10,851 bases of DNA from Cephalothrix spiralis (taxonomy: Eukaryota; Nemertea; Palaeonemertea; Archinemertea; Cephalotrichidae). Below the pieces are notes generated by a model. The model was not told the DNA's origin. It saw only the letters and a program-made list of their open reading frames with translations, and ran no database searches. The stretch spans positions 1-10,851 of the forward strand of contig JAUCNG010391590.1 of NCBI GenBank assembly GCA_032353305.1, read 5' to 3'. Both the position numbers and the translations under genes were made by a program. Shown in pieces: positions 6,501-10,851 of the stretch (its first letter is position 1; the number at the start of each line of letters is the position of its first letter).

Positions 6501-9500
6501 CAGGGGCAGACAAATCTTACACCCGATATTATGAAACATAAACATTACTAACATGGATTTATATACTTGTCAGTCAAATATGTATCAAAGAAAGTTTACC
6601 TCCATTATTCTTGCGCCGGCACTGGTTCCCCTAATCACATTACCATATAATAGAGAAACTTGTGCTAGAGATCTTTGAATTGTTTGTGCACCGACTAGAA
6701 ATGACATCATGTCACCCGCAGATAGTTGGTCAACAGACATTAAATAACCTCCTGTATAAATAACTCCTAATACGATACCTGAAATAAACAAATGAACGTA
6801 ATTTCTAGAACATTGTACATCAATTGGTAATAGTGATTTTCCCGATGGTGTCGTCTTCGATAGGGATTTCCTCAATTTGCACCTCTCGATAGCGATTTCC
6901 TGGACTTTTCAGTCCAGCGATTTTTTCAATTCTTCCGGAATCCATAGCCTGTGTTAATAAACCATTCCGATTTACTCTCCGCAAATTACGTTCTCTACCC
7001 GGCCCGTCATATATAGAGGCTGTAGGCGTCAATATAATTTGTGTGCAAAATGTTAATAAACACGCGGGAGGAGAATCTAAATCAAACGCACGATGCAATC
7101 GGCTTTGGTGTGTAGGAGTTCACTAGAGCAGCGCATGTATATAAAACATCTCTCGTTGAAAGACTACCAGCATTGGGTTGGTGGCCTGTTATTGGAAAAA
7201 AGGTACCCTCCACTCGTGGTAGCTTCAACAACAAGAGCTATTATTCGAGAAGTGCAGTGACCAGGGGATTTTCCGATATCAATTGACAATCTTCTATATC
7301 CGATTCATTCACTTATCTTTTAATGCCGTTTAAACTTAGTAATAGATGTTTAACTTTAGCACAAGCAAAAATGTTTCCCTCACGGCTGACTGATAGGCGG
7401 GTTTAATCACACTCGAGTGCCGAGAAAAATGAATAGCGGGGATTTGCCCCCTGATGTATGTTTACTCAGCACGCGCAGAAAGAAAAAAAGTTACCTTGTC
7501 GTTTTCGAAAAATGCGCATGCGCAGTCGAGTTTTAGGGTTGCGCATGCGCAATTTGAACAAATTACAACGGATTCTGGAAGAATAGGGGCATGTTTCTAT
7601 CTGTTTATAATACAATTATATGAGTTATTGATAGGTGTTTCGACTGTGACGTCATTATTATTACCTCGGTAACGGCTGATTTTACGTCATATAATTGTAT
7701 TACAGACAGATAGAAACACGCCCCTATTCTTCCGAAATCCGTAGTAATTTTTTCGATTTGCGCATGCGCAATCCTAAAACTTGACTGCGCATGCGCATTT
7801 CTCGAAAACGACAAGGTTTTTTCTTTTCTTACTGCGCGTGCTTAATAAACATACATCAGAAGGCAAATCCCCGCTAATCATTTTTCTCGGCACTCAAGTG
7901 TGACTATTAACCCGCCTATCCGTCAGCCGTGCCCTGTCATCTCCCTCTCCGTTTCGCCAACGGATAATAGTTTATAACCGTAAAAATGCATAATTCAATT
8001 CAAATTATAAATCTGCAGGTTGAAGCTAGAATCTTACCATTTAGAGCTACATTAGCTAGTCCTTGAAAACATCCGATTCCAAGTCCTAATAGTTGATTTT
8101 GTCTAGCGGATTCTTCTATTTCATTATTATATATTCTGAAAATATAAGTTCAGTTATTTGAGTTGGGCACATAAATGTACATATTTTGTACATACAACAA
8201 AATGTATACTGTATACTGTAAGTTACGCTGTAAGTTGTTGAAAGATAAGTCCGGCCATAGGACGATTTGACTGGCATCTCCAGTCCAGTACTCCTGTCAT
8301 CTCTTATTTTATATACATTGTATACCTGATCTGAGTGGGAGTCTCTCTTGGAGAAAAGATTCCGATCCGCATTTTCACCCTGTCCAATCATACCAGCTAA
8401 ACGCCGAGGAAGTTGATCGGCACCGGCTAACGAAAAACATGGCCGCGGTCTTATTTTTGTGAGAGAAAAAATTGGTAAGTATCATCAAATATTTCTTTCA
8501 ATTTTTAATTATTCTCATTGTGAATATGACTAAAGTACCCCCAAACTAATATATTAAGTTCAAATTTTGATTGAAGTTTGTACTTACTTACTTAACTAAC
8601 TATACATTAATATTATAGCCTTAAATTGGTATAGAACCTAGTGGCGACCATTTTGATTTTTTTTGTACGAATACCGGACTTACCGGTATTCGCAATGATA
8701 CCCAAATCGCACGAATATACCGCGCGTCGCACGAATATATTTGCGCCCAGCACTGCAGTAGAGACGAGCTACCCAGGAAGCAATGTGAGCTAATGCACCA
8801 GTCGGCTAGGCCTCGCAGGCGGGGGCATTTTTTCAAGCGCTATCAGTCGCTATGGATCGCCCATAGGGGCGGGTTTTTAGCTATGTACCGCCACCCTACC
8901 CGGGGACTTAGCGCTAAAGGAGTTCCGTGGATCGGGGTGATCTACCAATTTCTAGCGCTGATCGCCTTAGGCGTCGCGAAGCGTCGCTATTTTGACATTT
9001 CCCGGTTTTGATGGAAAGTGGTGGAGGAACATCCGGATTACAAGGCGGAAGTCATTACCACGTCATAAATATCGAATAAGCCTCGAACTCAAAAATGATT
9101 CTTTAGGAAGATTTAGAGCAATATCGATATTGACAAATTGCCGTAAAAGAAAAATTGTTGTCTTACTCTTTTTCTTTTCCTTCCATTGCGAATGCTCGCA
9201 CGGTCCGGATGTTCCCAACTGCTTCATCAGCAACTGCAGTAGCTCTTGAAACTTGTGCCTGTGCTTTTTTTGACAACTGACGTAGACTGGTGCCTATCAC
9301 AGCACCAACTAAAACAATACCTAAATATAAGAAAAATTTCAATTACGGTAAATGAACAATTTTTTTTGAAAACTGTGAGACTGTAAATAAAGAAAGTTTT
9401 TAAATAATGAAAGTACTTATGAAACTTGTTTACTTAATATTCTGACTTAGATATAAATAATTATGAATGATCTTCCAAATTGAATAGATACGAGGGTGAC

Positions 9501-10091
9501 GGTGGTTTGGGCCCCATTCAGTTCGGTCCCAGACTTTTTGGGCCCAAAACTGGGCCGAACTGACTGGGGCCAACCATCCTACACCTATATGGGGGGGGGG
9601 GAAGTCCATACATTTATAATGAGACTATTTTTTGCAAGCCAAATAGGAACTCGGTGAAGGTTAGCTACATTTGCTTGGGCTGTTGGAGCACATGTGTCAG
9701 TACAGTTTGAAAGCCCGAAACTGAAGTGCTCTTACAATTAACTGCTGATGAGAGTTTCTAATCTGGCACGATCCCGTCTTGAATAAACGACTTCGTACCT
9801 ATTTCCCGTGGAGTTTGTTCGGTCATCACCTATAAACTGAGATTTTGGCCCTAGTAAGCTGATTGAACTTTTTGGCCGTTTGGGAAAACCAATGTACCCT
9901 CATATATTAATGAACGGATTATTAAATGATGAAATCATTTATTTTCAAGAGATCATATTATGACGTAACCTAGCAGGTTCCATTTTCAGTGAGATTTTTA
10001 ATCATAGGATATAATTACCTGGAATGACGCCGCACATCACTGCGGTTAACTTCGGAGATATGATACTAAGAGAAACTGTTGACCCAACGAC
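3510..10091 (-). CDS. ABCB8: ABCB8-like mitochondrial ABC half-transporter (partial, six exons)
   Basis: This is a half-transporter of the mitochondrial inner membrane; ABCB8 (MITOSUR) is linked to mitochondrial ATP-sensitive potassium transport and iron handling. Six exons (10019-10091, 9167-9320, 8038-8135, 6600-6778, 5361-5498, 3510-3582) join into one frame of 715 bases, 238 codons plus one base, with GT-AG borders and matching phases (1,2,1,0,0,1). The product runs from TM3/TM4 through the coupling-helix motif [20 protein letters not shown]5 and TM6, into the ATPase N-terminus. The link segment [13 protein letters not shown] matches ABCB8 better than ABCB10, as I recall those families. 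The 5' exons (mitochondrial targeting, TM1-2) lie right of the window. The 3' ATPase exons (rest of Walker A, Q-loop, signature, Walker B, H-loop) lie left of it. No frameshift or stop is seen, so it looks functional. Its introns carry most of the repeats listed here. Confidence 0.85.
4153..4341 (+). pseudogene. possible Tc1/mariner transposase C-terminal relic
   Basis: The open frame reads [19 protein letters not shown] and then RMRN...LHAVIKIR. This pattern resembles the C-terminal tail of Tc1-like transposases (an R-R.P.P.T..L block followed by an SMRRR..AVI block). A stop lies just upstream and the spacing between the blocks is wrong, so if real it is a decayed fragment. The resemblance is from memory and weak; chance is a serious alternative. 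Confidence 0.25.
4444..4626. repeat. imperfect inverted repeat, about 35-bp arms
   Basis: The arm at 4444-4478 pairs with 4593-4626. The best-matching blocks are AATGCGTTCGG and TTGCCGA, with about three quarters identity overall. The spacer is 114 bases. It may be the termini of an old small transposon; no target duplication was recognised. Confidence 0.45.
4837..5175 (-). mobile_element. tRNA-derived SINE-like block
   Basis: This block is more GC-rich than its surroundings and has pol III promoter-like boxes on the minus strand. An A-box match TGGCGAAGCGG lies at 4960-4950, with a weaker B-box GTCTCGACGCC at 4903-4893; the spacing suits a tRNA with a long variable arm. Separately, a perfect T-arm CCGGGTTCGACTCCCGG sits at 5132-5116. 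Two tRNA-like units suggest a composite or two adjacent insertions. Short blocks of it (ACCCAGGAAGC, GATGGAAAGTGG) recur around 8770 and 9010. The exact ends are uncertain. A long plus-strand frame through it is a by-product of the repeat. Confidence 0.5.
5361..5498 (-). CDS. ABCB8: ABCB8-like exon: TM6-to-ATPase linker and A-loop
   Basis: This exon encodes 46 whole codons (phase 0 at both ends), beginning [13 protein letters not shown] and ending [16 protein letters not shown]. The FSYPSRP motif contains the A-loop aromatic that stacks on the ATP adenine. The acceptor TTTCTTTTTTCAG is strong and the donor is GTAAGT. It joins cleanly to exon 3510-3582, which continues LILDEF. Confidence 0.88.
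6296..6310 (+). repeat. G15 homopolymer run
   Basis: There are fifteen consecutive G residues, read as C15 on the transcribed minus strand of the ABCB8-like gene. It lies just downstream (minus sense) of an exon-like frame. It is prone to length variation and sequencing error. Confidence 0.95.
6333..6515 (-). other. orphan exon-like open frame in an intron
   Basis: On the minus strand, TAAG precedes an open frame starting [20 protein letters not shown] and running to VVNMNQNG, followed by a GTATGC donor-like site. As an exon it would be 183 bases with phase 1 at both ends. It cannot join the flanking ABCB8-like exons in frame, because that intron is phase 0. The acceptor side lacks a good pyrimidine tract. 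Composition is more coding-like than its surroundings. I do not recognise the peptide; it may be chance or part of another nested gene. Confidence 0.25.
6600..6778 (-). CDS. ABCB8: ABCB8-like exon: TM5 end, TM6 and loop
   Basis: This encodes [14 protein letters not shown] (membrane), the external turn SVDQLSAGD, then TM6 [15 protein letters not shown] and the conserved [14 protein letters not shown]. Acceptor TTTATTTCAG, donor GAG|GTAAAC. It begins in phase 1, completing a Gly codon with the previous exon, and ends in phase 0. The LSAGD.MSFLV and R..SAGAR motifs are typical of ABCB-type half-transporters. Confidence 0.92.
7513..7551. promoter_or_regulatory. two NRF-1-type sites, left arm
   Basis: TGCGCATGCGCA occurs at 7513-7524 and 7540-7551, 27 bases start to start. 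Each is a perfect match to the palindromic NRF-1 consensus YGCGCAYGCGCR. Sequence identity is certain; binding is inferred. The same words alternate purine and pyrimidine, so Z-DNA formation is another possible property. Confidence 0.55.
7647..7654. promoter_or_regulatory. CRE octamer in the fold-back loop
   Basis: TGACGTCA is a perfect palindromic CREB/ATF site in the single-copy loop, between the two pairs of NRF-1-type sites. A related TTACGTCA follows at 7682-7689. Function is unproven; a given 8-base word occurs by chance about once per 65 kb. Confidence 0.35.
7759..7797. promoter_or_regulatory. two NRF-1-type sites, right arm
   Basis: TGCGCATGCGCA recurs at 7759-7770 and 7786-7797, again 27 bases apart, mirroring the left-arm pair. 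Both palindromes are unmutated although the surrounding arm has mismatches to its partner, so all four copies are identical. Confidence 0.55.
8038..8135 (-). CDS. ABCB8: ABCB8-like exon: entry into TM5
   Basis: This encodes [19 protein letters not shown] and then [13 protein letters not shown], the cytosolic (matrix-side) helix after the coupling helix and the start of TM5. Acceptor TATATTTTCAG, donor G|GTAAGA. The first base completes a Glu codon from exon 9167-9320; the last G begins a Gly codon. The phases fit without adjustment. Confidence 0.9.
8767..9040. mobile_element. SINE-like fragment apparently split by a TIR element
   Basis: ACCCAGGAAGC at about 8771 and GATGGAAAGTGG at about 9010 followed by GGATTACA are the same words, in the same order and orientation, as in the block at 4840-4935. 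Here they are separated by the element copy 8803-9003. The simplest reading is an insertion into an older SINE copy, but the match is patchy. Confidence 0.35.
8803..9003 (-). mobile_element. inverted partial copy of the GCGCTA-rich TIR element
   Basis: On the minus strand it begins with the same 19-base terminus (9003-8985) as the element at 2906. It follows that copy through the GATCCACGG, TTTAGCGCTAAG and GGTGGCGGTACAT blocks, without the 150-base extra stretch. Similarity fades after GCCTGCGAGGCC. The opposite terminus is missing, so this copy is truncated or recombined. Confidence 0.65.
9167..9320 (-). CDS. ABCB8: ABCB8-like exon: TM4 and coupling helix
   Basis: This encodes [20 protein letters not shown] and then [24 protein letters not shown]. 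The VADEA.GN.RTVRAFA.E motif is the second intracellular coupling helix, which transmits nucleotide-domain movement to the membrane helices, and is a strong ABCB half-transporter signature. Acceptor ATATTTAG is short; donor GA|GTAAGA. Phase 1 in, phase 2 out. Confidence 0.92.
9504..9575. repeat. GC-rich stem-loop with about 25-bp arms
   Basis: GGTTTGGGCCCCATTCAG... at 9504-9531 pairs with 9551-9575 across a 19-base loop, with a small bulge and two or so mismatches. A G11 run follows 15 bases later at 9591. It resembles a small fold-back repeat rather than a transcription terminator, since this is eukaryotic intron DNA. Confidence 0.7.
9591..9601 (+). repeat. G11 homopolymer run
   Basis: There are eleven consecutive G residues after ACACCTATAT, close to the stem-loop at 9504-9575. 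It is the third long G/C run of the window. Confidence 0.95.
10019..10091 (-). CDS. ABCB8: ABCB8-like exon: TM3-TM4 turn
   Basis: This encodes [16 protein letters not shown] and AVMCGVIP: the end of TM3, the short S.KLT turn conserved in ABCB transporters, and the start of TM4. Acceptor TTTTTATTAG, donor CCAG|GTAATT. It starts on a codon boundary and ends in phase 1, joining exon 9167-9320 through a Gly codon. No earlier exon is visible between 10092 and 10851. Confidence 0.82.
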
Positions 10092-10235
10092 CTAATAAAA
10101 ATAAGAACAAACATCAGTGAAATAAATTCGTCGTATTTATTACAATTTATAGGATGATGAACGTCCGTTGTTGAGTCCGCTCTGTGACAAATTAACGTCC
10201 GTTATTTTCATAGGAAACTGAATTTATATTTCTTA

Positions 10236-10656
10236 GGCCCTTTTTTTTAATAACTTGGTTTACGGACACCGCCGGTGAAAATTTCCGAAAAATGAAAATA
10301 ATAAAAAAAATTATTTTTATATATTTTACCACCGCGGCGGAAATGTCTTTAACATTATTTTTTTTTCTCGCGCCGACGGAATTTCCAGACGTCGAATGAA
10401 GAAAAAAACGTCGGAAAAATATATAATATTTTTTTTTATCGCCGGCGACGGACATTTTCAGACGTCAAATGAAAAAATGGAAATAATAAAAAAAAAAATT
10501 TTACCGCCGACGGAATTTCCAGACATCGAATGAAAAAAAACGTCGGAAAAATGGAAATAATAATTTTTTTGAAATTTCTTCAACATTTTTTTTACCGTCG
10601 CCGGCGGGAATTTTTTGAAAAGTTTTTCCGTAAACCAAGTAATTAAAAAAAAGGCC
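10236..10656. mobile_element. 421-bp PIF/Harbinger-like MITE
   Basis: Terminal inverted repeats of about 30 bases (10236-10266 and 10627-10656; GGCC, a T-run, then ACTTGGTTTACGGA) match except for one indel and one substitution. TTA flanks both ends directly (10233-10235 and 10657-10659). A TTA/TAA 3-bp duplication with GG-C-starting ends is the hallmark of PIF/Harbinger. The interior is AT-rich subrepeats without coding capacity. Confidence 0.75.
10329..10600 (+). repeat. degenerate internal subrepeats of the MITE
   Basis: Units built on CGCCGACGGAATTTCCAGAC, then TCGAATGAAAAAA and CGTCGGAAAAAT, recur at about 10370-10438, 10440-10492 and 10502-10563. More diverged versions lie on both sides. 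Unit lengths differ because of A/T runs. The CCGNCGG cores contrast sharply with the A/T-only spacers. Confidence 0.75.
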
Positions 10657-10744
10657 TTATGATCTGCACTGTGCAGCTACTACAGTTATATTTTGAGAAC
10701 TAAGAACTCGAAGCCTTGTTTCCAGAGAGGGTCCAGATGGGGTT

Positions 10745-10825
10745 AAACGGGATCCGGAATAAGCCCTAAATGAGATACGGGATCGGAATAGGCCCACAGA
10801 ACGGGACACGGGATTCGGGGAAATG
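10745..10825 (-). repeat. degenerate TCCCGT-type tandem repeat
   Basis: On the minus strand, short units resembling GATCCCGT, GTCCCGT and ATCCCGT recur with spacers (for example, ACGGGATCCGGAATAAG and ACGGGATCGGAATAGG on the plus strand). It continues towards the window edge. The 10660-10740 stretch before it shows nothing definable. Confidence 0.5.
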
Positions 10826-10851
10826 GGGGCCTTAACGGTAGCGGGAGACGG

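Larger units (their letters stand above)
5499..6599 (-). other. ABCB8-like intron (about 1.1 kb)
   Basis: This intron is AT-rich and mostly featureless between 5500 and 6295. It ends with a G15 run and the unexplained exon-like frame at 6333-6515. I see no transposon termini in 5600-6290. Confidence 0.65.
7381..7931. mobile_element. 551-bp fold-back (long TIR) MITE
   Basis: The left arm 7381-7623 is the imperfect reverse complement of the right arm 7687-7931, with a 63-base loop. Ends begin CACGGCTGAC. The arms are about 243 and 245 bases with only scattered mismatches and small indels. There is no coding capacity. When transcribed within the host intron it would form a long RNA hairpin. Each arm carries two TGCGCATGCGCA palindromes, and the loop has a CRE octamer. 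Confidence 0.88.
7377..7935. repeat. flanking CCCT direct repeats (candidate target duplication)
   Basis: CCCT at 7377-7380 and CCCT at 7932-7935 directly abut the two ends of the fold-back element. A four-base match by chance is possible, but the exact abutment on both sides supports a transposition event. A 4-bp duplication with CAC termini would suit the Chapaev branch of the CMC superfamily; that assignment is inference. Confidence 0.5.
6779..8037 (-). other. ABCB8-like intron (about 1.26 kb) with fold-back element
   Basis: Nearly half of the intron is the fold-back element 7381-7931. The stretch 6820-7098 is open on the minus strand but unrecognised; it includes a small perfect hairpin, CTGGACT-TTTC-AGTCCAG, at 6901-6918. 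Bases 7100-7375 and 7936-8030 show nothing definable. Confidence 0.65.
8136..9166 (-). other. ABCB8-like intron (about 1.03 kb)
   Basis: Its right half holds the partial TIR element 8803-9003 and flanking SINE-like fragments. A 10-bp perfect hairpin (CGAATACCGG and complement, loop ACTTA) lies at 8668-8692. A 13-base direct repeat TCGCACGAATATA is at 8707-8719 and 8727-8739. The part 8140-8640 shows nothing else definable. Confidence 0.65.
9321..10018 (-). other. ABCB8-like intron (about 0.7 kb)
   Basis: It contains the hairpin 9504-9575 and a G11 run at 9591-9601. The remaining stretch 9602-10010 shows no gene, RNA or repeat that I can support. Confidence 0.65.

Noticed and set aside
7381-7931. 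CRISPR-like or integron-like repeat
   Set aside because: There are only two inverted arms, no direct repeat-spacer pattern, and the context is eukaryotic introns.
8793-9249. Plus-strand frames through 8793-9249
   Set aside because: They consist of the inverted TIR element and antisense of the exon at 9167-9320.
9504-9575. Rho-independent terminator
   Set aside because: The hairpin is in a eukaryotic intron and no T-run follows; a G11 run does.
3510-10091. ABCB8-like gene as a pseudogene
   Set aside because: All six exons are open, phases agree and splice sites are GT-AG; the missing exons are explained by the window edges.
10192-10455. 87-codon minus-strand frame
   Set aside because: It spans the Harbinger-like MITE; Lys/Phe/Ile-rich low complexity from A/T runs.
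10329-10600. CRISPR array in the regularly spaced units
   Set aside because: The spacers are A/T runs of variable length, the units are degenerate, and everything lies between MITE termini.

Overview
The window is animal nuclear DNA: AT-rich, with GT-AG introns of about 0.7 to 1.8 kb, a single-exon gene, and many short non-autonomous transposons. The gene content (an ankyrin-repeat kinase and a mitochondrial ABC half-transporter) together with abundant fold-back MITEs and tRNA-derived repeats suggests a marine invertebrate, most likely a bivalve mollusc. That placement is an inference from style and is not proven by any one sequence.

Two protein-coding genes are supported. On the plus strand, 296-2476 is one uninterrupted 726-residue reading frame with about seven ankyrin repeats followed by a protein kinase domain that keeps its catalytic residues. 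On the minus strand, six in-frame exons (10019-10091, 9167-9320, 8038-8135, 6600-6778, 5361-5498, 3510-3582) encode 238 consecutive residues of an ABCB8-like half-transporter (mitochondrial inner membrane). They run from transmembrane helices 3/4 through helix 6 into the start of the nucleotide-binding domain. All splice phases agree. The last visible exon stops inside the Walker A motif. I find no further exon to the left, so the rest of the ATPase domain must lie outside the window. If the transporter is intact, the kinase gene sits antisense inside one of its introns.

The introns are packed with repeats. These are a GCGCTA-rich TIR element at 2906-3300 with an inverted partial copy at 8803-9003; a tRNA-derived SINE-like block at 4837-5175; a 551-bp near-perfect fold-back element at 7381-7931 flanked by CCCT on both sides; a small hairpin at 9504-9575; and a 421-bp PIF/Harbinger-like MITE at 10236-10656 with TTA duplications.

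The most striking signal is in the fold-back element. It carries four identical copies of TGCGCATGCGCA, a perfect match to the palindromic NRF-1 consensus, and a CRE octamer (TGACGTCA) in its loop. It lies inside an intron of a nuclear gene for a mitochondrial protein, the class of gene NRF-1 controls in animals. Other points of interest are the nested gene arrangement, a kinase with the HKD (non-RD) catalytic loop typical of innate-immune RIP kinases but with ankyrin-kinase domain order reversed relative to RIPK4/ANKK1, and a recent 198-bp duplication in the ankyrin array.
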